Shown: positions 1-8,674, numbered from the stretch's first letter. The stretch: DNA of 55,967 nucleotides from an uncultured Myxococcales bacterium (GCA_903924465.1 CAIYBN010000013.1:1-55967); one strand, 5' to 3'. Program-made: numbers and translations. The notes: generated by a model not told the origin, from the sequence alone.

Positions 1-12
1 CAACCAACTCGG

Positions 13-65
13 ACCTGGGGCGCTGCCCCAGACCCCGCCAGGGCTGCGCGCCCTGGACGGCGGGG
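13..65. other. GC-rich multi-hairpin intergenic element
   Basis: Three complementary pairs are visible. TGGGGC (16-21) pairs with GCCCCA (25-30). CCAGGGC (38-44) pairs with GCCCTGG (50-56). CCCCG (33-37) pairs with CGGGG (61-65) and encloses the second hairpin. This gives one short hairpin beside a stacked, longer one. No T-run follows on either side, so it is not a classical intrinsic terminator. It lies beyond the stop codon of the gene at 246-890 and may be the edge of a dispersed repeat or a transcript-end structure. Function unknown. Confidence 0.5.
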
Positions 66-130
66 AGATCTTTATCAATTGACGTTCGAGGCGCTCGCGC
101 TTGACAGGCCGACTCATAGAAGCTCGGGGG

Positions 131-232
131 CCCCGCGCCGACCTCATTCTGTCGCCCTTCCACGCCCGGCAGGAAGAGGGCCTGGGAGAAACCAACGGTT
201 TCTCCCAGATCCGGCGCGCCTGCGGCGCCGGC
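131..232 (-). repeat. Dispersed structured repeat, copy A
   Basis: Read on the minus strand, this stretch starts 13 bases after the stop codon of the gene at 246-890 and matches the plus strand at 53599-53700. The first 24 bases (209-232) are identical in both copies and can fold as CCGGCGC (211-217) with GCGCCGG (225-231). Next comes a perfect 12-bp hairpin (182-193 with 197-208, 3-base loop). Its lower stem differs from copy B by paired changes that keep base pairing. The remainder, around GGGCGTGGAA and GGTCGGCG, is also recognisable in copy B. No transposase or coding potential is visible. It looks like a REP-like or small structured RNA element. Confidence 0.75.
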
Positions 233-245
233 CCCGCAGCCCCCA

Positions 246-890
246 TTAGACCTTGACCTTCTTCCCCTTCTTGCCACTCGGAAAGAAGCTATCCACAAAC
301 GCCTTGCGCCGCGGAAACAGCGCGCGCAGCTCGCCCGCCAGTGCGTCGTAGGCCGCCAGCCACTGCGTCTTCGCCACGCTCAGCGCGGTATCGGCCACCA
401 CCAGCGCCTTGTCCGTCGTCTCCAAGTCGGTCAGGGGCACCTTGTAGGCAGCGATCGCCGCGTTGAGCGGGACCAGATGCGCCGCAAGCTTGGAGCCTTT
501 CGGTTCCTTGCTCACCACAGTCACCAGCACCATCAGGCGATTGCGCAGGTCCACGCCGGTGAGCGACTTGACTGCATCCAGGCCTTCCGGCAGGTAGGTG
601 ACATAAATCGGATCCTTGTAGTCGCGCCGCACGACCGACAGCAGGTCCAACTGGCAGTCCGTCAGGACCTCACGGGCATTGAAGTCCATCTCCTCGACGA
701 CCGCTGCCGCATCGATCCGCGCATCATCGGCGTCCATGTAAGTCGCCTGCGCCGATTTGAGCGCATCGTGGAAGATTTTGAACTTGGGCACCAGCACCTT
801 CGCCTTTGGATTGGCCTTCATGCGCGCCAAGGTACGGCGGGACATACGGGCCAGCTTGCCGGGCGCGGCGCTGATTGCGGGCATTTGCAT
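246..890 (-). CDS. Helical protein of unknown function, paralogue of 54905-55576
   Basis: A 214-residue protein that I do not recognise. I start at 890 (MQMPAIS) because GAAGGAG lies just upstream at the right distance; the frame stays open further upstream but without support. There is no clear signal peptide. The N-terminus is basic (residues 10-30), the middle is Ala/Val/Leu/Asp-rich and probably all alpha-helical, and the last ten residues form a Lys-rich tail (GKKGKKVKV). It aligns along its whole length with the protein at 54905-55576. Shared features are an LLP/LVP segment near residue 40, a segment of type LDLL-x-VV-x6-DP-x-Y followed by P-x-GL, the AYDA-x-AG-x-LR segment, and an SFF near the end. 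It stands alone with its own promoter candidate at 969-997. Being real is supported by the RBS and the paralogue; its function is unknown. Confidence 0.8.
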   Translation of the reverse strand: MQMPAISAAPGKLARMSRRTLARMKANPKAKVLVPKFKIFHDALKSAQATYMDADDARIDAAAVVEEMDFNAREVLTDCQLDLLSVVRRDYKDPIYVTYLPEGLDAVKSLTGVDLRNRLMVLVTVVSKEPKGSKLAAHLVPLNAAIAAYKVPLTDLETTDKALVVADTALSVAKTQWLAAYDALAGELRALFPRRKAFVDSFFPSGKKGKKVKV

Positions 891-1346
891 GGTGGACTCC
901 TTCTCATGAAGAACGTTTGCAGATAGAGGCCATGCGACCTGCATGGCGTTTGGCTCGGAACTGGGCGAAAGATGCAAGCAGTGGATTTGGCCGTCAAGAA
1001 TTGCTTGTCATGAGATTGTCATCAGGATTCGCTGGCGTAAAAGCGTGCAGATGGGCCGGGATGGACTGGTTTTGGCATGACGAAATGTCGGAATCGGCGC
1101 GGGATGCGCGCCAAGCGGTGAGGAAAGTTTGGGACGCACGGACGTAGTGCGGATCGACGAGCGGGAAGATTCGCGACGGGCGGCGGAAGCGCTGGGGATG
1201 ATCGGGAAGTTTCGCTTTTGGCGGGAGTAGGGCATTTGGCGCATGGAGAAGATTCAGGATCAGAGAAGGCGATGGCGGCGGCTGGGGCGGAAGTTATGCG
1301 GTTCGGTTGGGGATTTGCCGGGTGCGAGTGTGATCGCGGCGGGGAC
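891..1346. other. Intergenic region upstream of the 246-890 gene
   Basis: A stretch of 456 bp between the start of the gene at 246-890 and the stop of the propeller gene at 1347-3569. Both genes are read on the minus strand. Open frames cross it on both strands, but none has a ribosome site, family motif or plausible amino-acid composition. The one signal I can support is the promoter candidate at 969-997. I see no intrinsic terminator for the propeller operon. Confidence 0.5.
969..997 (-). promoter_or_regulatory. Candidate sigma-70-type promoter
   Basis: On the minus strand TTGACG (992-997) is followed after 17 bases by CATCTT (969-974), about 80 bases upstream of the start at 890. The -35 box matches 5 of 6 consensus bases and the -10 box only 3 of 6. 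Position and orientation fit the helical protein gene, but the weak -10 box makes this tentative. Confidence 0.35.
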
Positions 1347-3569
1347 TCAGCGGAAGACGTAGACGGCGCCGGCGCCGGGCATCGAGTTGTCGGCCTGGTT
1401 GCCGTTGATGCCGGTGGCGTTGCTGGATTCGCCGCCTTTGGCGCTGGTGTTGCTCCAGAACGTTGCACCGACAACAACGGCGTCATTGGAGACCGCGACT
1501 GAGTGGCCAAAGCCGTCGTCGGCATCGGTATTTGAGGCCTTGAGATTCGCAGTTTGGCTCCAGCTCGATCCAGATCGCATGAAGACGTAGGCGGCACCGG
1601 CGCTCGGCGTGCTGTTGTCGGCCTGATTGCCGTTGATGCCCGTGGCCTTGCTGGACTCCCATGGTGCGCCGATCGCAATGATGTCACCGGCAATGGCGAC
1701 TGAGACGCCGAAACTATCGCTCGCATCCGTATTCGACGCTTTGAGATAGGCCTGCTGACTCCAGGTTGTGCCAGCCCGGACAAATACGTAGGCGGCGCCG
1801 GCACCCGGCATGCTGTTGTCCGCCTGATTGCCGTTGACGCCGGTGGCGTTACTTGCCTCACCGCACTTGCCCGAGCAGCCGTTGAGCATGGAGGAAATGA
1901 CCAACGTGTCATCGGAGAGCGCCACAGCCCAGCCAAATCCATCACCGGAATCGGGATTCGAAGCTTTGAGATAGGCCTGCTGGCTCCATGTTGCGCCGAC
2001 CCGGACAAATACGTAGGCGGCACCAGCACCGGGCATGCTGGTGTCCGCCTGATTGCCGTTGACGCCGGTGGCACCGCTGTCCTCGTTCGGAGTCGCCACG
2101 ACGATCGTGCTGCCTGAGATCGCGACAGACGCGCCGAAGGCAATTGAGGCATCCGGGTTGGAAGCTTTGAGGTAGGACTGCTGCGTCCATGTCGAACCTG
2201 TCCGCACGAATACGTACGCCGCGCCACTGAGAGTCAGGCTGTTGTCCGCCTGATCGCCATTGACGCCAGATGCCTTGCTGGACTCGCCAACGGCACCGAC
2301 GACGACCGTGTCGCCCGAGATTGCGACCGACCAGCCAAATTGGTCGTCTTTGTCGGTATTCGAGGCCTTCAGATAAGCTTGCTGGCTCCAGATCGTACCG
2401 GAGCGGACGAATACATAGGCTGCACCGCTCATCTTCGCCTTGTCGTTGGTCTGGTCGCCATTGATTCCGGTCGCATTGCTGGATTCAAATCTGGCGCCAA
2501 CGACGATCGTGTCGCCGGAGATGGCGACAGAATAGCCAAAGTAGTCCTGCCATCCGGGGTTCGACGCCTTGAGGTAGGCCTGCTGGCTCCAAACGCCCCC
2601 GGACCGGATGAAGACATAGACTGCGCCGCTCTGCAGCATACTGTTGTCTGCCTGGTTGCCGTTGATCCCGGTCGCGTTGCTGCTTTCATACGCAGCGCTG
2701 ACGACCAGCGTGTCGCCAGAGATAGCCATCGGCGAGCCAAAGTGGTCGCCCGTATTGGTATTCGACGCCTTGACATAAGCGTCCTGCTCGCCCAGTTCAC
2801 GCGTCACCGTGATGGTGTACGTCGCCTGTCCGCCCGGTCCCGTCGCCACGATCGTCAGCAGATTTTTCCCCAAATTCAGCGCCACCGGCGCCGACGCCAC
2901 ACCGCTCACCAGCGCCTGGCCATTGACCGTCAGCGACACATCCGCCGGCGCATCGACCATCACCGTCACCGTCTGCACACTAATGCTACCCTGGACGGCA
3001 TAGGCAAAGACGTTGTCAGCAAAGCCCACGAGCGGCGTGCCATTCAAGCTGATGCCGGACAACCACGGCTGGCACGCCCAGCCGCTGCCGAACCAACCGA
3101 GCGCGCAGGTGCAGCCGCTGCTGGGCGCGCAGGTCGCGTGGGTGTCGCAGGCGAGGGAGCCCGCGCACGTGCCTTGGTTACAGAAGTCAGGCTGGGTGCA
3201 GGCATTGTTGTCGCTGCACGGGATGCCGTCGACGACCGGGGCGTGGAGGCATTGGCCGGCGGCGCAGGTGTCGGTGGTGCAGGGGTTGGCGTCGTCGCAG
3301 GGCTTGTTGATGCAGGGATTGACGGGGATGTCGGGTGCAACGTCGGGTGGAACGTCGACGACAACATCGGTCCATGCATCGGTCTGTAGATCGGCCGCGT
3401 CCTGAACATCGATAACCGATGGCAGATCCGCCTGACCGTCTGCTCCCGGACTGACCGCCAAATCCGCACCCGCCAGGGCGTCCGCACCAGTCAGGTTCGC
3501 GAGCGCCACGGGCTGATCCGGCGTACAGCCGAGCGCGAACAGCAATGTGGCAAGGGCAAATAGGCGCAT
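1347..3569 (-). CDS. FG-GAP seven-blade propeller lipoprotein (first paralogue)
   Basis: A 740-residue exported lipoprotein. The signal peptide ends in lipobox FALGC (Cys15). An Asp/Val/Ala-rich spacer runs to about residue 84. A Cys-rich segment (85-167) holds the motif CDDANPCTTDTC and an EGF-like end. A cadherin-like beta-sandwich follows (168-257), then seven repeats of about 60-70 residues (262-740). Each repeat has the pattern KASN-x5-FG, VAISGD-x-VVVGA, an insert SNATG-NGNQAD, and AAYVFVR. This is the FG-GAP pattern, and seven copies predict a closed integrin-alpha-like propeller that binds a partner at the surface. The start at 3569 is chosen for the signal peptide and an upstream GGAG. 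It lies 37 bp behind the stop of the paralogue at 3607-5541, so they are probably co-transcribed. Ligand unknown. Confidence 0.88.
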   Translation of the reverse strand: MRLFALATLLFALGCTPDQPVALANLTGADALAGADLAVSPGADGQADLPSVIDVQDAADLQTDAWTDVVVDVPPDVAPDIPVNPCINKPCDDANPCTTDTCAAGQCLHAPVVDGIPCSDNNACTQPDFCNQGTCAGSLACDTHATCAPSSGCTCALGWFGSGWACQPWLSGISLNGTPLVGFADNVFAYAVQGSISVQTVTVMVDAPADVSLTVNGQALVSGVASAPVALNLGKNLLTIVATGPGGQATYTITVTRELGEQDAYVKASNTNTGDHFGSPMAISGDTLVVSAAYESSNATGINGNQADNSMLQSGAVYVFIRSGGVWSQQAYLKASNPGWQDYFGYSVAISGDTIVVGARFESSNATGINGDQTNDKAKMSGAAYVFVRSGTIWSQQAYLKASNTDKDDQFGWSVAISGDTVVVGAVGESSKASGVNGDQADNSLTLSGAAYVFVRTGSTWTQQSYLKASNPDASIAFGASVAISGSTIVVATPNEDSGATGVNGNQADTSMPGAGAAYVFVRVGATWSQQAYLKASNPDSGDGFGWAVALSDDTLVISSMLNGCSGKCGEASNATGVNGNQADNSMPGAGAAYVFVRAGTTWSQQAYLKASNTDASDSFGVSVAIAGDIIAIGAPWESSKATGINGNQADNSTPSAGAAYVFMRSGSSWSQTANLKASNTDADDGFGHSVAVSNDAVVVGATFWSNTSAKGGESSNATGINGNQADNSMPGAGAVYVFR

Positions 3570-3606
3570 TCCGGAAACTCCATGCAGGCGGCAAACCGCT
3601 TGCGGC

Positions 3607-5541
3607 TCAGCGGAACACATAGACCGCGCCCGCGCCGGGCATGCTGTTGTCAGCCTGGTTGCCGTTGATGCCGGTGGCGTTGCTGGATTCGCCTTGGCTG
3701 GCGGAGGGGTCCCAGTAGGTTGCACCGACGACAACGCTATCACCGTCGGCAGCGACTGAACGGCCAAAGTTGTCATTGGCTCCGGGGTTCGAGGCTTTCA
3801 GATAGGCAGCTTGGCTCCAACTCGTTTGCGATCGCAAGAAGACGTAGGCGGCGCCCGCATCCACCGCGCTGTTGTTCGCCTGATTGCCGTCGATGCCGGT
3901 CGCATTGCTATCCTCCCATGGCACGCCAATCGCGATGACGTCACCGGCAATGGCGACCGAGTAGCCGAAACCATCATCCGACGCGGTGTTTGCTACTTTG
4001 AGATTGGCTTGCTGGTTCCAGGTCTGACCAGAACGGACAAAGACATAGACGGCACCGTTCCATTGGGTGCCGTTGTAGGAAGCAACGACCGCGGTGTCGC
4101 CGGAAAGCGCAACGGACCAGCCAAATCTGTCATCGGCATGTGGACTCGGTGCCTTGAGATAGGCCGCCTGACTCCAGGTCGCGCCGTCTTGCACGAACAG
4201 ATAGGCCGCGCCACTTCCGGGCTTGGTCGTGGTCGATGGCTTGCCGTTGACGCCGGTCGCGTCAGTGGATTCGCCAGGGGCGCCCACGACAATCGTGCGG
4301 TCTGAAAGGGCGACTGACGCGCCGAAGGCACTCAAGGCATCCGGGTTCGACGGCTTCAGGTAGGCCTGCTGCGTCCAGCTCGAACCGGTCCGCGTGAACA
4401 CGTACGCCGCGCCGCTGGTGTGGCTGTTGTCGGTCTGATCGCCATCGACGCCAGAGGCTTTGCTGGATTCGGTAGTGGCGCCGACGACGATCGTATCGCC
4501 CGAGATCGCGACAGATGCGCCAAACTGGTCCCACGCATCGGTATTCGACGCTTTGAGATAGGCTTGCTGGCTCCAGGTCGTGCCGGAGCGCACGAAGACG
4601 TAGGCCGCACCGCTCGACGGCGCATTCTCGTTCGTTTGGTCGCCATTGATTCCGGTCGCGCTGCTGGATTCATCGCTGGCCCCGACGACGATTGTGTCCC
4701 CAGAGATGGCGACAGAACCGCCGAAAAAGTCGTCGCTGCTGGTGTTCGACGCCTTGATGTAGGCCTGCTGACTCCACGTCGTGCCCGAACGGACAAAGAC
4801 ATAGACAGCGCCGCTCCACTTGGCGCTGTTGTCAGCCTGGTTGCCGTTGATACCCGTGGCGTTGCTCCCTTCGAGCTTGGCTCCGACGACGAGCGTGTCG
4901 CCGGAGATGGCGATTGCCGAGCCAAAGTAGTCGCCGGCGTTCGTATTCGATGCTTTGACATAGGCCTCTTGCCCAGCCAGCCCACGCGTCACCGTGATGG
5001 TGTACGTCGCCTGCGCACCCGGTCCCGTCGCCACAACCGTCAGCACATTCTTGCCCAGATGCAGCACCACCGGCGCGGATGCCACGCCACTCTCCAGCGG
5101 CTGGCCATTCACCGTCAGCGACACATCCGCTGGCGCATCGACCGTGACCGTCACTGTCGCCACGCTGATGCCGTAATGCTCGGCATAGGCGAAGACATTG
5201 TCGGCAAAACCTGCAAGCGGCACGCCGTTCAAGCGGATGCCGGACAACCACGGCTGGCATGCCCAACCACTGCCGAACCAGCCGAGCGCGCAGATACAGC
5301 CGCCGATGGGTGCGCAGGTCGCGTGGCTGTCGCATGCGAGTGGACCGGCGCAGGGATCGACAGGGACATCCGGCAGGAGCTCCGGTTGAACATCCGCAAC
5401 GGATGCCAGATCGCTTCCAGCACCCACGGTCAGGTCGGCGCTCGCGATGGCATCGATATCGGCAAAGTCAGCGGCATTCACCGGCTGGTCCGGCGAGCAG
5501 GCGACCAGGAGCAGGACTCCGGCAATCCACACGGCACGCAT
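3607..5541 (-). CDS. FG-GAP seven-blade propeller lipoprotein (second paralogue)
   Basis: A 644-residue lipoprotein with lipobox LLVAC (Cys15), a short acidic spacer, an EGF-like Cys-rich module (about 62-97), a cadherin-like beta-sandwich (98-186) and seven FG-GAP blades (190-644). It lacks the extra Cys-rich segment of the neighbour at 1347-3569 but is otherwise collinear, and the last 28 residues of the two proteins are identical. The start at 5541 has a strong GGAGGG site 7 bases upstream. The fifth blade is shorter because the usual ESSNATG-type insert is missing. It is the first gene of a probable two-gene operon, divergent from the SGNH lipoprotein at 5735. The likely role is surface adhesion or recognition, inferred from fold and lipidation only. 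Confidence 0.88.
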   Translation of the reverse strand: MRAVWIAGVLLLVACSPDQPVNAADFADIDAIASADLTVGAGSDLASVADVQPELLPDVPVDPCAGPLACDSHATCAPIGGCICALGWFGSGWACQPWLSGIRLNGVPLAGFADNVFAYAEHYGISVATVTVTVDAPADVSLTVNGQPLESGVASAPVVLHLGKNVLTVVATGPGAQATYTITVTRGLAGQEAYVKASNTNAGDYFGSAIAISGDTLVVGAKLEGSNATGINGNQADNSAKWSGAVYVFVRSGTTWSQQAYIKASNTSSDDFFGGSVAISGDTIVVGASDESSSATGINGDQTNENAPSSGAAYVFVRSGTTWSQQAYLKASNTDAWDQFGASVAISGDTIVVGATTESSKASGVDGDQTDNSHTSGAAYVFTRTGSSWTQQAYLKPSNPDALSAFGASVALSDRTIVVGAPGESTDATGVNGKPSTTTKPGSGAAYLFVQDGATWSQAAYLKAPSPHADDRFGWSVALSGDTAVVASYNGTQWNGAVYVFVRSGQTWNQQANLKVANTASDDGFGYSVAIAGDVIAIGVPWEDSNATGIDGNQANNSAVDAGAAYVFLRSQTSWSQAAYLKASNPGANDNFGRSVAADGDSVVVGATYWDPSASQGESSNATGINGNQADNSMPGAGAVYVFR

Positions 5542-5734
5542 CCTTGCCCTCCACGCTCAACCAGCAGCGTTGCCAGGGAACGGTACCACTGGCGGCAGGA
5601 TGGCACAAACGCTCGGTGCGACGGAGGTGTCGTCGCCGACCTTCCCGGATTCGCGGAAAATGCCGGCCAAATCCGCCTTGACTGTCTCGCCCGCAAGCCG
5701 GAAGCTTCCAGCTCGGCTCCTTCGGAGGCTGGCC

Positions 5735-6760
5735 GTGAACTACCTGTCCCGACTTTCTTGTCTGCTGCTGCTGCTGTCCGTGCTCGTGGTCACGCCCGCG
5801 TGCAAGCGAAAAGCCACGTTCGATGATGGCTCGGGCCTGGACTTTGTGGCGGACGACGAGGACGCGCAGCTGGACGATGTCCAGGCGGATTGGGACGTCG
5901 TGGTGGATGTGCATCCCGATGTGCACCATCCGGACGTCCACGCCGACATTCACAAGGACGTGGATGTGCCGGAAGCGGTCTCGCCGGTGGACGATGCCGC
6001 GGACGACGATGCGTTTGCGGCTGAAGACGACGCGACGGACGATGCCAGTGCGGATGACGTCACCGATACAGTCGACGTGCCGGATGTGTTCCAACCGCCG
6101 GTGACGCTGCTGTTTATCGGCAACAGCTACACCTACACGAACGATTTGCCCGGCATGACGGTGTCGCTGGCCAAGAGCGTTGGACTCAAATGGTCGCAGA
6201 CGTCTGAGACTGCCGGTTCAGCGACACTGCAGAGTCACATTGACCAATACGGCGCGCTGCCGCTGATTGCGGCGGGCGGACACACGTGGGTCGTTCTGCA
6301 AGGGCAATCGGTGGAACCAGCTGGCGATCCGGCGTTTCTCAAAGCCGCGGCGACGCTGGCGGCGGCGGTGAAGGCGGCGAATGGCGAACCCGCGTTCTAC
6401 CAGACCTGGCCGCGCAAGGCGGGGGACGTGCTGTACCAGCAAACCTGGTCAGGTGGCTCGCCCGCAGCGCTGTTTGCCTTGTTGAAACAGGGCTACACCA
6501 CGGCAGCGCAACAAAGTGGCGGCGTGCGCGTGCCGGCGGGCGATGCATGGATGGATTTGATTCCAAAGCATCCGGAAATTGAGCTGTATCAGGGGGATGG
6601 TTCGCACCCAACGGTGGCCGGAACTTATCTGAACGCGTGCGTCTTTGTTGGCAAGCTCGGCGGTCTCGACCCCACCACTTTCACCTGGACGCCCGGCGGC
6701 ATCAGCGCCACGGACGCAGTGGCCATTCGGGCTTCCGCCAAGGCTGTGCTTGGGCCATAG
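5735..6760 (+). CDS. SGNH-hydrolase lipoprotein with Asp/His-rich linker
   Basis: A 341-residue lipoprotein read from a GTG at 5735 with GGAGG 6 bases upstream. The signal peptide ends at TPAC (Cys23). Residues 28-118 are a low-complexity Asp/Val/Ala linker; the part at about 55-78 alternates Asp, Val and His (for example DVHPDVHHPDVH). The catalytic domain starts near 122. Block I is FIGNSYTY with nucleophile Ser131, a GQS motif follows near 190, and the Asp-His pair is DGSHP (Asp288, His291). The family cleaves esters, often acetyl groups on glycans or lipids; the substrate here is unknown. It is divergent from the propeller operon and convergent with cysN. The DGSHP arrangement resembles DUF4886-type SGNH proteins, but this assignment is from memory of the motif. 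Confidence 0.85.
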   Translation: MNYLSRLSCLLLLLSVLVVTPACKRKATFDDGSGLDFVADDEDAQLDDVQADWDVVVDVHPDVHHPDVHADIHKDVDVPEAVSPVDDAADDDAFAAEDDATDDASADDVTDTVDVPDVFQPPVTLLFIGNSYTYTNDLPGMTVSLAKSVGLKWSQTSETAGSATLQSHIDQYGALPLIAAGGHTWVVLQGQSVEPAGDPAFLKAAATLAAAVKAANGEPAFYQTWPRKAGDVLYQQTWSGGSPAALFALLKQGYTTAAQQSGGVRVPAGDAWMDLIPKHPEIELYQGDGSHPTVAGTYLNACVFVGKLGGLDPTTFTWTPGGISATDAVAIRASAKAVLGP

Positions 6761-6767
6761 TCTGTCC

Positions 6768-6783
6768 GCGCCCAGACGGGCGC
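6768..6783. terminator. Possible terminator hairpin between convergent genes
   Basis: GCGCCC and GGGCGC form a perfect 6-bp stem with a 4-base loop, 8 bases beyond the stop of the SGNH lipoprotein and in the gap before the convergent cysN. No T-run follows, so this is weak. The rest of the gap to 6922 shows nothing else. Confidence 0.25.
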
Positions 6784-6922
6784 AACGCGCGCCCTGAGCC
6801 ATGCGGATCACGCCGCCGTTTCTCCTCGCGAGCGGTCCGCCAGACGTGAGCGTTTCGAAATCAAAAACGCCATCATCCCTTTCGACTCCAGCATGTTCTG
6901 CGCCAGGTGCGGGGAAACAAGT

Positions 6923-8674
6923 CTAGATGCCCGCGCCCGGGCCCATCACCCGGTGCTGGCCGAACAGCCCGCGGTCGGCCAGCCACGTCACGGCTTGCAC
7001 GGTCGCGGCATCGAGGCCACCTTTGCGCAGCGACACCGTGCAGTCCGGCAGAATCGGCCGCTGGAACTCGCCCGGCGCGTCCGCATCCGTGGTCTCCACC
7101 AGCAGTTCCACCACGTCGTCCACGGCGAGATTGCGCCGCAGTTCGTCGCGTTCCGCGCGCTTCTCGAGCGGCATATCCAGAATCGCCACCATGCCGGCAC
7201 TCAGCAGCAGGCGAATCGTCGCCGCCAGCAGCTGCAGATTGCCGCGGACGCTCTCGCCGTTGAGCACCAGCACCTGCGCACCGCGGTGGAACAGGCGCGT
7301 TTCCAGCGCATAGGCAAAATCCGCCCGCGCCTCCGGGCTGGCGCACGCGAGCATGATCGCCTGCGCGCGGTGGCCGTTGTGCGCCTCACGCGCGGCGCGG
7401 TCGATGCGGCTGAGCGACGACACCGTGTGGTCGTCCAACGGCTGGTCCGCCACCACCATGCCCGCCGCCACCGTCGCGTTGGTCAGCGGGTCGATGAGGA
7501 TGAAGCTGCCCGTCTGGCGGTTGTCGTGATAGCTGTCCAGATACAACGCCTGCGCCGCGGATATGCGCACGCGGCTGATTTCATTCAACTGCTGCGTCTC
7601 CGCCGGCACGTGCTCGAGCGTATTCGTGTCGATGCGGTACAGCAGCTGGGCAATCCGCACGCGCACCGTCCGGGTCGTGTGCTTGATGAGGTACGGCCGC
7701 GACACGTCCAGCGGCGTGGCATCCATCCACACCAGCTGCGCGTCAAAATCGCGTTTCACCCACGGCACGCGCTGCGGATGGACCAGCATGTCGCCGCGCG
7801 AGACGTCGATCTCATCTTCCAGCAGCACCGTCACACAGCGCGGCGCGGAAACCTGCGGCAAGTCCGCGTCGTGCGTGTGGATTTGCTTGACCTTGCTGCG
7901 CGTTCCCGCCGGCAGCGCCATCACTTCATCGCCGACTTTCAGCGTGCCAGCCGCCAGCAGCCCGGCGAAACCGCGAAAATCCAGGTTGGGCCGAATGACG
8001 TACTGCACCGGAAAGCGGAACGCCTCGCGCACATCGATTTTCCGCGTCTCCACGGTCTCCAGGTGCTCCAGCAGGCTCGGGCCGCTGTACCACGGCGACA
8101 CCGCGCCGCGGGTCACGACGTTGTCGCCGCTCAGCGCCGACAGCGGAATCCACTGCACGCTGGTGAACGCCATCTGGTCCAGAAACGGCTGAAAATCGCG
8201 CTGAATTTCCAGGAACCGCGTCTGCGAAAAGTCCACCAGATCCATCTTGTTCACGGCAATCACGACGTGCGGAATCTTCAGCAGCGACGCAATAATTGTG
8301 TGGCGCCGCGACTGGACCAACGCGCCGTAGCGAGCGTCGATGAGGATAATCGCCAGATCCGCCGTCGACGCGCCGGTCGCCATGTTGCGCGTGTACTGCT
8401 CGTGCCCCGGCGTGTCGGCGATGATGAACTTGCGCTTGGGCGTGGCAAAATAGCGGTAGGCGACGTCGATCGTGATGCCTTGCTCGCGTTCCGCCCGCAG
8501 GCCGTCCGTCAGCAGCGACAAATCGATGGGCCCCGCGGAACGATTGACCGTGGAGCGCTCAGCGGCCTCCAGCTGATCCTCAAACACGCCCTTGGAATCA
8601 AAAAGCAGGCGACCGATCAGCGTAGACTTGCCGTCGTCAACAGAGCCAGCGGTGGAGAAGCGAAGCAGATCCAA
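6923..8674 (-). CDS. cysN: Sulfate adenylyltransferase GTPase subunit fused to degenerate APS kinase-like domain
   Basis: A 583-residue protein. Residues 1-215 form the GTPase domain with P-loop GSVDDGKST (10-18), DTPGH (87-91) and NKMD (142-145); beta-barrel domains follow to about 420. With CysD it couples GTP hydrolysis to making adenosine phosphosulfate from sulfate and ATP. The C-terminal 150 residues align with APS kinase (CysC, as in CysNC/NodQ fusions). The Walker A loop is gone, with ACASPEARADFAYALE (443-458) where GLSGSGKST should be, and the DGDNVR motif reads LNGESVR. The kinase half is therefore probably non-catalytic. The start is TTG at 8674. Its AGGAG site overlaps the cysD stop codon (TAGGAG), which implies translational coupling. 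Confidence 0.95.
   Translation of the reverse strand: MDLLRFSTAGSVDDGKSTLIGRLLFDSKGVFEDQLEAAERSTVNRSAGPIDLSLLTDGLRAEREQGITIDVAYRYFATPKRKFIIADTPGHEQYTRNMATGASTADLAIILIDARYGALVQSRRHTIIASLLKIPHVVIAVNKMDLVDFSQTRFLEIQRDFQPFLDQMAFTSVQWIPLSALSGDNVVTRGAVSPWYSGPSLLEHLETVETRKIDVREAFRFPVQYVIRPNLDFRGFAGLLAAGTLKVGDEVMALPAGTRSKVKQIHTHDADLPQVSAPRCVTVLLEDEIDVSRGDMLVHPQRVPWVKRDFDAQLVWMDATPLDVSRPYLIKHTTRTVRVRIAQLLYRIDTNTLEHVPAETQQLNEISRVRISAAQALYLDSYHDNRQTGSFILIDPLTNATVAAGMVVADQPLDDHTVSSLSRIDRAAREAHNGHRAQAIMLACASPEARADFAYALETRLFHRGAQVLVLNGESVRGNLQLLAATIRLLLSAGMVAILDMPLEKRAERDELRRNLAVDDVVELLVETTDADAPGEFQRPILPDCTVSLRKGGLDAATVQAVTWLADRGLFGQHRVMGPGAGI

Noticed and set aside
1022..2227. Minus-strand frame overlapping the propeller gene in another phase
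   Set aside because: Its repeated Pro/Ser/Thr/Arg pattern is just the FG-GAP repeats read out of frame.
3570..3776. N-terminal extension of the first propeller gene
   Set aside because: The extension is the 3' end of the paralogous gene read in another frame; the lipoprotein signal starts at 3569.
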